From: Streptomyces sp. NBC_00461 | GTDB lineage: Bacteria; Actinomycetota; Actinomycetes; Streptomycetales; Streptomycetaceae | Length of the DNA: 64,000 nt | Direction: 5' to 3' | Assembly (NCBI RefSeq): GCF_036013935.1 | Contig: NZ_CP107902.1 | Coordinates: 5,117,001-5,181,000, forward strand | Part shown: positions 57,804 through 64,000 of the stretch, in pieces | Layout: each line of letters opens with the position of its first letter | How positions within the stretch are numbered: position 1 is the first letter of the stretch | The notes under the pieces: model-generated | Databases searched by the model: none | What the model was told of the DNA's origin: nothing | What the model saw: the letters and a program-made list of their open reading frames with translations, nothing else | Position numbers and translations under genes: made by a program

Positions 57804-58003
57804 GCTGTGTTCCTGACCCTTCGCACGGGAGATCGAGCAGCTCGCAACGCTAACGGCGTCTTCGAAAGACTGTGTGGGCTCTGTGTGGTGCTCCTGCACG
57901 GATTCTCTGCACATGGCGTGTCCGGCGCGTGCCTGGCGTGTGAACTCCCAGCTCAGCGACCGACTTCCAGGCGATGTGCGGGTCCGTGGCGTTGGTCACC
58001 CCG

Positions 58004-59080
58004 CTAGCGCCGCGTGAACGGTGCGAACGTGTGGCTGAACTGCCAGGTGTCCTGGGCGATCCCGGAGCAGGAGTTGGAGCCCGCGGTGCCCACGCAGTCG
58101 CCGTTGTCGCGCTGGAGTGCCCAGAAGGAGAGGGTGTTGATGCCCTTGGCGACGGCCCACTTCTCGACCTTGACCGCGTCCTGGGTGGTGAACGTCTCCT
58201 CGGGGCCGAAGTCGTCGATGCCGGGCATCTCGGTGACACCGATCATCTGCCACAGCTGCGCCGGGCTCTTCTTCGGGTGGAGAGCGCCGAGTTGGCCGTG
58301 CAGGCCGGCGGCGGCCGTCTCCGTGTCGGCGGCCATGTCGTGGGTGGCGCCGTCCCAGTAGTCGAACGTCATGATGTTGACGACGTCCACGCGGGCGCCG
58401 TTGTCGACGGCGTTCTGCAGCAGGGCGACACCGTTGGGCGCCAGCCCGGTCGTGCTCGTGGGCAGTGTGTACGAGAACTGCACGTGCCGCCCGGTGCACT
58501 CGGCCCACTTCTGCACCTTGGCGATGGCCTTGTTGCGGCGGTCGATCCCGGCGGAGTTGTTGATGGAGTCGGCCTCGACGTCGAGATCGATGCGCGTGAT
58601 CCCGTACGTCGTCACGAGGCTCTCGTACACCTTGGCGATGGCGTCGACGCTGGTGCAGCTGTCGGCGAGTTCGGTGCCAGTGGTGTCGGCGCTGTAGCCG
58701 CCGAAGGAGGGGATGACGTTGCCGCCGCGGGCCTGGATCGCCGAGATGTCCTTGCCGAAGGACGACCTGGAGATCGGCTGGGTGGTGTCGCCGTTCCAGT
58801 ACGCCGTGCACGAACCGGGTGCGTCCGTCTGCAGAAAGGCCATGGTGAGGTACTTGTTGCCGGACGCGGCGGCGAGCGCGGCCGGGCTCTGTCCGGTCCA
58901 GGCCTCGAAGTACGGCGCCGAGACCCGAGCGGGCATGGCCCCCGGCCGGTACGGGGACGGACCCGCACCCGCGGCGAGGGCTCCTCCCTCACTGAGCGCG
59001 ACCAGCCCGGCGGCCAGACCGGTGACGGTGACACAGGACAACAACGCACGAAGCACACGACGAGAACGAGGTCGTCTCAC
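58004..59080 (-). CDS. Secreted GH18 chitinase-like enzyme
   Basis: 358 residues: signal peptide to ALAAG, then a GH18 barrel starting APYFEAWTGQSPAALAAASG, with NVIPSFGGYS on strand 3 and the catalytic DLDVEAD motif (acid Glu169), followed by NIMTFDYWDGATH and GINTLSFWALQRD (Trp at the barrel end). It would hydrolyse chitin beta-1,4 bonds outside the cell. GGGAG sits six bases before GTG 59080. A DasR-like site lies 55 bp upstream, so it is probably induced by N-acetylglucosamine. Confidence 0.93.
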   Translation of the reverse strand: MRRPRSRRVLRALLSCVTVTGLAAGLVALSEGGALAAGAGPSPYRPGAMPARVSAPYFEAWTGQSPAALAAASGNKYLTMAFLQTDAPGSCTAYWNGDTTQPISRSSFGKDISAIQARGGNVIPSFGGYSADTTGTELADSCTSVDAIAKVYESLVTTYGITRIDLDVEADSINNSAGIDRRNKAIAKVQKWAECTGRHVQFSYTLPTSTTGLAPNGVALLQNAVDNGARVDVVNIMTFDYWDGATHDMAADTETAAAGLHGQLGALHPKKSPAQLWQMIGVTEMPGIDDFGPEETFTTQDAVKVEKWAVAKGINTLSFWALQRDNGDCVGTAGSNSCSGIAQDTWQFSHTFAPFTRR

Positions 59081-59134
59081 TGACGCTCCCAAGGACGTGG
59101 AAGGGAGGGGGGTGGGGGCGAACGACGACCATCT

Positions 59135-59148
59135 TTGGACTAGACCAA
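59135..59148. promoter_or_regulatory. dre-like (DasR) site upstream of the chitinase gene
   Basis: TTGGACTAGACCAA is a palindrome with one mismatch and differs from the DasR core TGGTCTAGACCA at one base. It lies 55-68 bp upstream of the GH18 start, as at other Streptomyces chi genes. Confidence 0.75.
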
Positions 59149-59159
59149 TTAACTGTCAA

Positions 59160-59483
59160 GGTTCTTTACGATTCCTGACCGGTTCTTGGCCAGGTTCTTG
59201 GGCAGGTTCTCGGATCGTGGGGGCGCGAGCCGCCGGAGCATTCGTGCGGCGGGCATGGGCGCGGACATGGGTGCGGGCACGTGCGCGGGCACGTGCGCGG
59301 GTACGTGCGCGGGTACGCGAAAAGGACGCTCGGCTCCCGTGTGGAGCTGAGCGCCTCGGGCCCGGGCCGAAGGCATGCCTGATACAGGCTCCTGTGGGTC
59401 ATCGAACGGGAAGATCTCGTCTTCCCCGACGTTCGACGCCCGACGTCCGAAGTCCGGAGCCTGGAGGGCGTGCGCCGGCGGAC
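59160..59483. repeat. Short tandem repeats upstream of the chitinase promoter
   Basis: Two arrays: GGTTCTTGG-type 12-13-bp units at 59180-59216, and GTGCGCGGGCAC/TAC 12-bp units at 59275-59322. They keep a Pro-Ala-His-Val coding frame open on the minus strand, which I regard as spurious. No gene is seen in this stretch. Confidence 0.6.
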
Positions 59484-59705
59484 CTACAGCTTGGTCATCT
59501 TGGTGTACGGGCTCAGGATCCGCATTTGCGACGAGCCGAAATCGACGAGGGCCGCGATTCCGTCCTCGATGCCGATCACTCGACCGAGGCCATACATGTC
59601 ATGCGTGACCTGGTCGCCCACGGCGAAGTGCTTGGGCGCCGGGGTGGCCTTGGCCTTGAAGGGGCTGGTAGGCAAATGGCGCTTGGGTGCAGGAGGCTTT
59701 GTCAT
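59484..59705 (-). CDS. Small KOW/Tudor-like (CarD-like fold) protein
   Basis: 73 residues. A basic N-terminal tail (TKPPAPKRHLPTSPFKAK) is followed by FAVGDQVTHDMYGLGRVIGI and a further beta stretch ending YTKMTKL. This is a single small beta-barrel like the KOW/CarD N-terminal fold, conserved in Streptomyces. GGAGGTG lies directly before ATG 59705. It may contact RNA polymerase or nucleic acid, but this is not shown; the longer reading upstream is not credible. Confidence 0.8.
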   Translation of the reverse strand: MTKPPAPKRHLPTSPFKAKATPAPKHFAVGDQVTHDMYGLGRVIGIEDGIAALVDFGSSQMRILSPYTKMTKL

Positions 59706-59950
59706 CACCTCCAGTATGCGCCTATGGGCGTCCCCTTCGCTGCGGCCGTCCAGATCCGCTGTCCGGCGGACCTCACCGGCCCGCCCGTCGCGGTGGCCGG
59801 AGGACGACTGGGCCTCAATGTCGCCGGATGGGGAGATTCCGTAGCGACTCAGCGGTACGACAACTGGATGTCTTGACGTGGTCTCCACGGCCCCGTTGGC
59901 TTCTCCTTCGCCCGTGGCCCGCTCCCCCCATGCCCGGAAGGCACCTGTAA
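59706..59950. other. Spacer upstream of the sugar-binding gene
   Basis: No confident gene. A short open stretch (59725-59876) reads GVPFAAAVQIRCPADLTGPP on the plus strand but lacks a ribosome site. GAAGGC at 59938 precedes the next start. Confidence 0.3.
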
Positions 59951-61087
59951 GTGAACGTTCACACCCCCAGCAGATCCGGCGCGCGTCGCTACGCCATACC
60001 CCTCTGCGCCTCCGCCTCGGCTCTCCTCCTGTCCGCGTGCGGTGTCATCGACGGCGTCGGTGGGAGCAGCAGCTCCGCGACTCCGAAGAAGGGCGACGAC
60101 ATCACGGTGGGGCTGCTGCTGCCCGACACGGACACGGCGCGCTTCGAGAAGTTCGACTACCCCCTCATCAAGCAGCGGGTCGCCGCCCTCACCCACGACA
60201 AGGGCAAGGTCCGCTACGCCAACGCCGGTGCGAGCGTGGCCACCCAGGGCAAGCAGTTCGCGCAGATGATCGCGGCCAAGGTGGATGTCGTCCTGGTGGA
60301 CGCGGTGGACGCCAAGGCCATCGCGCCGGCCGTCCAGAAGGCCAAGGACGCGGGCATCCCGGTCATCGCCTACGACCGGCTCGCCGAGGGGCCGATCGAC
60401 GCGTACATCTCCCACGACAACGAGCTCGTCGGCGAGGTGCAGGGCCGCGCCATCGTCGAGGCGCTCGGCAGCAAGGCCGCCACCAGCAAGATCGTCATGA
60501 TGAACGGCGATCCCGGCGACCCGAACACCGCCCGCTTCAAGGAGGGCGCGCTCAGCGAGTTGAAGGGCCGGGTCGTCATCGCCAAGTCGTACGACACCGA
60601 GAAGTGGCTGCCGTCGGCCGCCAAGGCGAACCTCAGCAAGGCCGTCAAGTCCATCGGGCTCGACAACATCGCCGCCGTCTACTCGGCGAACGACGGCATG
60701 GCGGGCGCCATCATCGACGCCCTGAAGGATGACGGCGTCACCAAGATGCCGCCGGTCACCGGGCAGGACGCCAACCTGGACGCGGTGCAGCGGATCGTCG
60801 CGGGCCGGCAGCAGATGACCGTGTACAAGTCGTTCCTGCTGGAGGCGACCAACGCGGCGGAGATGGCGGTGACCAAGGTGAGGGGCCAGGCGATCGAGTT
60901 CGACGCGCTGGCCGAGGACTCCGTCGACAGCCCCACCCAGAAGGACATCCCGTCGATGCTGGTCCCGGTGGTCGCCCTCACGAAGGACAACATCAAGTCC
61001 ACCGTGATCAAGGACGGCGTCTACACCGTCAAGGACATCTGCACCGCCCAGTACGCGGCGGACTGCGCGGCGATCGGTCTGAAGTAG
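59951..61087 (+). CDS. Sugar (xylose-type) ABC substrate-binding lipoprotein
   Basis: 378 residues: lipobox LLLSAC, then a periplasmic-binding-protein type I fold of the XylF/RbsB group (ITVGLLLPDTDTARFEKFDY, VDVVLVDAVDAKAIAPAVQK, GIPVIAYDRLAEGPIDAYIS, VTGQDANLDAVQRIVAGRQQ). It should capture a pentose or similar sugar at the cell surface for an ABC importer; no permease is adjacent, so it is an orphan or works with a distant system. GTG 59951 with GAAGGC upstream. The first 12 bases (GTGAACGTTCAC) are a perfect palindrome. Confidence 0.92.
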   Translation: MNVHTPSRSGARRYAIPLCASASALLLSACGVIDGVGGSSSSATPKKGDDITVGLLLPDTDTARFEKFDYPLIKQRVAALTHDKGKVRYANAGASVATQGKQFAQMIAAKVDVVLVDAVDAKAIAPAVQKAKDAGIPVIAYDRLAEGPIDAYISHDNELVGEVQGRAIVEALGSKAATSKIVMMNGDPGDPNTARFKEGALSELKGRVVIAKSYDTEKWLPSAAKANLSKAVKSIGLDNIAAVYSANDGMAGAIIDALKDDGVTKMPPVTGQDANLDAVQRIVAGRQQMTVYKSFLLEATNAAEMAVTKVRGQAIEFDALAEDSVDSPTQKDIPSMLVPVVALTKDNIKSTVIKDGVYTVKDICTAQYAADCAAIGLK

Positions 61088-61115
61088 CGCGGCTTCCCTC
61101 CGGTATAACCGGGCC

Positions 61116-61490
61116 ATGATCTATCACGTCGTGCCGAGCGCCGAGTGGACCGCGAGCCCGGGCCGGCCGTACGCCCCCGCCTCCCTCGCGGACGACGGCT
61201 TCGTCCATTGCTCCCCCGACGAGGAGACCACGCTCACCGTCGTCAACTCCTTCTACGGCGATGCTCCCCGGCCGCTGCTCGCGTTGCTCATCGACGAGGC
61301 ACGGCTCACCGCGGAGTGCCTGTGGGAGGAGGCGGCTCCCCTGCCCCCGCCGGGAGTTGCCGAGGGCACCCGTTTCCCGCATGTGTACGGGCCCCTCGAC
61401 CGCGAGGCCGTGGAGCGGGTCCTGGTGGTCCGGTGGGACGAGGACGGCCGGGCCGCGGGGCTGGAGGAGGCAGGGGAGGGCGGCGCCTGA
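61116..61490 (+). CDS. DUF952 protein
   Basis: 124 residues with the DUF952 pattern: IYHVVPSAEWTASPGRPYAP, ADDGFVHCSPDEETTLTVVN, FPHVYGPLDREAVERVL. A small cytoplasmic domain of unknown activity, related by fold to ADP-ribosyl/glutathione-type folds in some annotations. It starts 28 bp after the binding-protein stop; the ATG context has no strong ribosome site (CCTCCGGTATAACCGGGCC; TATAAC suggests a leaderless start). Confidence 0.88.
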   Translation: MIYHVVPSAEWTASPGRPYAPASLADDGFVHCSPDEETTLTVVNSFYGDAPRPLLALLIDEARLTAECLWEEAAPLPPPGVAEGTRFPHVYGPLDREAVERVLVVRWDEDGRAAGLEEAGEGGA

Positions 61491-61605
61491 GGGCCGGGCT
61501 CCGCGCCGCGGCGACCACCCGGGCGGGGCGTCCTGACCAGCGTCGCCGTGCGAACGGACTTACCCTGCTGAAGGGGGTACCGCCGCACACCCTGCGAGGC
61601 GTGTC

Positions 61606-61995
61606 ATGGTCACGGTCCGCTACATCGTCGACGACGTCGATGCCGCCCTCGTCTTCTACTGCCGGCACCTCGGATTCCGTGAGGTGATGCACCCCGCGCC
61701 GGCGTTCGCCATGGTCGTCCGGGACGATCTGCGGCTCGCGCTGAGCCGGCCCGGGGGCGGGCCTGGCGGCGGGCAGGCCATGCCGGACGGCACGCTGCCG
61801 CGGCCCGGCGGCTGGAACCGGATCTCGCTCCAGGTGGCCCACCTCGACGCCGAGGTCCACCGGCTGCGGCAGGCCGGTGTGCGGTTCCGCAACGAGCCGG
61901 TCACCGGCGTCGGCGGCAGGCAGGTGATCGTCGACGATCCGTCCGGAAATCCCGTCGAGCTGTTCGAGCCGGCCCTCCCCGGGGCGCGTGAGTGA
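61606..61995 (+). CDS. VOC-family (glyoxalase/bleomycin-resistance fold) protein
   Basis: 129 residues with two beta-alpha-beta-beta-beta modules: VRYIVDDVDAALVFYCRHLG and FAMVVRDDLRLALSRPGGG, then WNRISLQVAHLDAEVHRLRQ and GRQVIVDDPSGNPVELFEPA (metal-side Glu). Members bind or modify small hydrophobic compounds, from dioxygenases to antibiotic-binding resistance proteins. No neighbour indicates the ligand. Confidence 0.88.
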   Translation: MVTVRYIVDDVDAALVFYCRHLGFREVMHPAPAFAMVVRDDLRLALSRPGGGPGGGQAMPDGTLPRPGGWNRISLQVAHLDAEVHRLRQAGVRFRNEPVTGVGGRQVIVDDPSGNPVELFEPALPGARE

Positions 61996-62094
61996 GCGGG
62001 CCGTGGGCCCGGGTGGCGGCGTGAAGGTGTGGGGCGGGTGGCGGCGGGACTCGTGGAGTCGGCCGGAGTCATGGCGCGATGCGCGGAGGTGGCG

Positions 62095-62610
62095 TCAGTG
62101 GCGGACTCCTTCGTCGAGGGTGGCCCGCACGGCGCGGATCACGTCGAGGTAGGGGCTGCCGTGGGCGGCGAGGCCGGTGGCGAGCAGGGTGAGGGCGGCG
62201 CGGTGCTCGTGGAGCAGGGCACGGCCGGCGTCGGGGCAGCGCGCGGCGAACTCCAGGACAGCGGGGAGGTGGTCGGGCGGTTCGTTGTCGGACTGCACCC
62301 AGCCGTGCTCCCGGTAGCGGGCCGTGAGCGCGGCGAGCGAGGCACCCCGGCGACCCAGGCCGCCGCCCGTGTACTGCGTCAGGTGCAGGGTGCGGCAGCG
62401 GGCGCGGTCGAACGTGGTGACGTACTGGGCCGCGAGGTCGAGCACGGGGACGTCCGCGGTGCGGCGGCAGAACCGCCGCAGTGGCTCCGCCGCCGGGCCG
62501 GGGAGCCCGCCGATCGACTCCAGTACGAGGGCGCGGTGGGCGGGCCAGCGCTGGTCGGGGTAGTGCAGGAGCAGGGAGGCTGCCTGGTGGACGGCTGGGT
62601 GCTGGTACAT
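62095..62610 (-). CDS. narJ: Nitrate reductase assembly chaperone NarJ (relic locus)
   Basis: 171 residues, all helical, with the NarJ/TorD-family core LAAQYVTTFDRARCRTLHLT followed by YTGGGLGRRGASLAALTARY and SDNEPPDHLPAVLEFAA. NarJ binds the N-terminus of NarG and inserts molybdenum cofactor. The gene looks intact (ATG 62610), but the upstream narG is reduced to a fragment and no narH or narI is present, so it has no local client. Confidence 0.9.
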   Translation of the reverse strand: MYQHPAVHQAASLLLHYPDQRWPAHRALVLESIGGLPGPAAEPLRRFCRRTADVPVLDLAAQYVTTFDRARCRTLHLTQYTGGGLGRRGASLAALTARYREHGWVQSDNEPPDHLPAVLEFAARCPDAGRALLHEHRAALTLLATGLAAHGSPYLDVIRAVRATLDEGVRH

Positions 62611-62700
62611 CGGGGCGGTTCGGCCTTCGGGTCGGGGAACAGCCCTCGGGGTCGGCCGCGGCCGTTCCGGTTGAGCGGGTCGGCGCGGCCGGGCGGACCG

Positions 62701-62930
62701 CCGCGCGGGGTGCGGTGGCGCCGCTGCTCGGCGGAGTCACCGGTGACCTCGGCCCACGCCGCCACGGGATCGCCGAGCCGTGCGCGGGCCGCGCGGTGCA
62801 TCTCCGGGAGCACGCCCCGCACGTGCGGGTGGCGCACGCGGGTGGGCGAGCAGGTCTCCTGCGTCTCCCAGGTGATCATGCCGTCCTTGCTTTGGGACCA
62901 ACGCTCCCGGTAGGGAGGGTCGTTGACACC
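62701..62930 (-). pseudogene. narG: narG N-terminal remnant with internal deletions
   Basis: The minus frame reads GVNDPPYRERWSQ, then DGMITWETQET, then SPTRVRHPHVRGVLPEMHRA-ARARLGDPVAAWAEVTGDS. These are separate blocks of the NarG catalytic subunit N-terminus, but the segments between them (the HGVNCTGSCSWK iron-sulfur region and the RGCPRGAS region) are gone. The joins are in frame. The rest of the ~1200-residue enzyme is missing. Confidence 0.75.
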
Positions 62931-63133
62931 CTGACGGGTGCGGAAGGCAGCCCGCGGGTCGGGAGTGGCCCGTCGGGCGCCGCACCGTCCCACCGTGCTC
63001 ACTCCCTACGCAGTCGGCTTTCCGCTTCCCTCAGCGTGGGGCATCGTGACGCTGTGAAGTCGTATGACTACACATGGTTGATCTTCTCTATACGGTGCTT
63101 TTCTTGCCCTTTGCAATAGTTGCGCTCGGCATG

Positions 63134-63289
63134 CGTAGAGATGCGGCCACCGGGGTCGGCGTGACCCTCGGTGTCACCGCCTCCACTGCTCTGCGCATGG
63201 CTGAGCGGCTGGAGTCCCTGACCCTCGTCGACCGGCGGGTCAACCCGGGCAACCGCCGTGAGGTGGTGCTGCGGCTGCGGAGTTCTTCG
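63134..63289 (+). pseudogene. MarR-type winged-HTH fragment
   Basis: TLGVTASTALRMAERLESLT followed by LVDRRVNPGNRREVVLRLRSS is the recognition helix and wing of a MarR regulator. The flanking helices needed for dimerisation are absent, and no plausible start with a ribosome site exists; the frame is only an isolated core. Confidence 0.6.
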
Positions 63290-63504
63290 ACGAGTTCTGT
63301 GCCTGCCTCGCCGCTGTCTGTGATCGCCGCTGTCGCCGTCGCCCGCCGTGACTGCCATCCGTATGGATGTTTCGTGGATACCGTCCGGTAAAGCGCCTGG
63401 ATTCCCGTTCCGTTCAGGGCGGACTGCTAACTTCCGCTTCGCTGGCCCCGGTTGACCGCCGGAGCCGCCCACACGCCTCCACAAATGAATCCGGACGGAA
63501 CACC

Positions 63505-64000
63505 TTGCGCACTTCTCGTGAAACACCCGGGGGAAGGCATCGCTGGCGGGTCCCGAAGAGCCGCCGCGGCCGGATAGCCGCCGCCGGGGCGATGTCCGTG
63601 CTGGCGCTGGCGCTCCTCGCGCCGCTGGCATCGGCCGCCCTCACCGACCAGTCCTCCTCCGCCACTCCCACGCCGGCGGACCGGGTCACCGACACCTCCC
63701 GACTGCCTTCGGGCTGGCAGCAGTCCGACGATCGCATGGTCACCTACGACGGCGACGCCACCGGCCTGCACGTCCTGGTCGCCGACGCGGCGCACGCCTA
63801 CACCTGGCGCACCGCGGCCACCCTGTCCGAACCCGGCATCGACACCGACCGGTGGATCGGCCAGACCTGCGTCACCGCCTCCGGCGACCGCGCCGTGGTC
63901 GTCTACGCGCCCCGCCAGGTGACCAACGATCAGCAGGGCTTCCAGGAGGGAGCCTTCGCCGCCGTGGTCGACCTCACGGACGGCAGGGTCACCAAGCTGC
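63505..64000 (+). CDS. Secreted protein, N-terminal part (runs off window)
   Basis: From TTG 63505 (weak CGGA ribosome site) the frame stays open to the window end: RTSRETPGGRHRWRVPKSRR, a signal helix (IAAAGAMSVLALALLAPLAS), then SATPTPADRVTDTSRLPSGW and beta-rich sequence AYTWRTAATLSEPGIDTDRW ... CVTASGDRAVVVYAPRQV. This resembles the start of very large Streptomyces secreted repeat or Rhs/golvesin-type proteins, but the diagnostic parts lie outside. An ATG at codon 30 would cut into the signal region. Confidence 0.7.
   Translation, partial: MRTSRETPGGRHRWRVPKSRRGRIAAAGAMSVLALALLAPLASAALTDQSSSATPTPADRVTDTSRLPSGWQQSDDRMVTYDGDATGLHVLVADAAHAYTWRTAATLSEPGIDTDRWIGQTCVTASGDRAVVVYAPRQVTNDQQGFQEGAFAAVVDLTDGRVTKL

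Noticed and set aside
59149..59376. Minus-strand ORF with PAHV repeats
   Set aside because: It is produced by 12-bp tandem repeats, has no ribosome site and overlaps the chitinase promoter region.
59725..59876. Small plus-strand ORF (about 50 codons) before the sugar-binding gene
   Set aside because: No ribosome site, no recognisable domain, and the opposite strand is equally open.
1..64000. tRNA, rRNA or tmRNA genes and replication origins
   Set aside because: I looked for cloverleaf-like and conserved rRNA segments and found none that I could support by eye.

Overview
The window is high-GC actinobacterial chromosome, almost certainly Streptomyces. Supporting this are a methionyl-tRNA synthetase of the Streptomyces type, a divergent snapalysin/LysR pair, GAF-ANTAR and SpoIIE-phosphatase regulators, HTH-STAND-WD40 proteins, many secreted CAZymes, a DasR-like site ahead of a GH18 gene, frequent GTG starts and leaderless-looking promoters.

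1-22 kb: the 5' part of metG; a VWA protein with a long Glu-Pro-rich N-terminus; a hairpin element (MITE-like) inserted among gene debris, including a GH97 remnant; then a tight minus-strand run of an HTH-STAND-WD40 protein (1413 aa), an aerolysin-like secreted protein and a betaine-type binding lipoprotein. Next come snpR/snpA, an EEP phosphatase/nuclease with an alpha/beta hydrolase facing a MocR regulator, a membrane protein beside a 36-bp minisatellite, a SpoIIE-type phosphatase preceded by a 6-codon mini-ORF, a conserved hypothetical carrying an in-frame GC-rich repeat, an M20 amidohydrolase and an NLP (NPP1) toxin-like protein.

22-40 kb: a second HTH-STAND-WD40 gene (1238 aa) bracketed by two unannotated-size secreted peptides; an XRE-TPR regulator behind a 16-bp perfect palindrome and 10-bp iterons; GAF-ANTAR; an L7/L12-C-terminal-like membrane protein; a second, short threonyl-tRNA synthetase behind a Thr-codon leader peptide and terminator hairpin; a second copy of the hairpin element; a nucleoside hydrolase; an LPXTG-type surface protein; DUF4142; a DUF6445 2OG-oxygenase-like protein; DUF6479; a DUF5519 gene behind a TTA-containing mini-ORF; and a secreted beta-propeller/Ig-like protein.

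39.7-53 kb is accessory: secreted carbohydrate-active genes (beta-helix+F5/8C+ricin, a frameshifted GH5, GH43+AbfB, a frameshifted ricin+barrel protein), recombinase debris, an IS200/IS605-like hairpin and a 4828-bp Tn3-family transposon (46049-50876). That transposon has 40-bp perfect terminal repeats and a 5-bp GGGTA target duplication. It carries a transposase with a large internal deletion, a TetR/SDR cargo pair and a TnpI-type tyrosine recombinase with its core site.

53-64 kb: a P450/patatin operon divergent from a TetR gene across palindromic operators; DUF4328; a zinc-ribbon membrane protein; GH18 chitinase with a dre-like site; a small KOW-like protein; an orphan sugar-binding lipoprotein; DUF952; a VOC protein; a decayed nitrate-reductase locus (narG fragment plus narJ, with no narH or narI); a MarR fragment; and the start of a large secreted protein running off the window.
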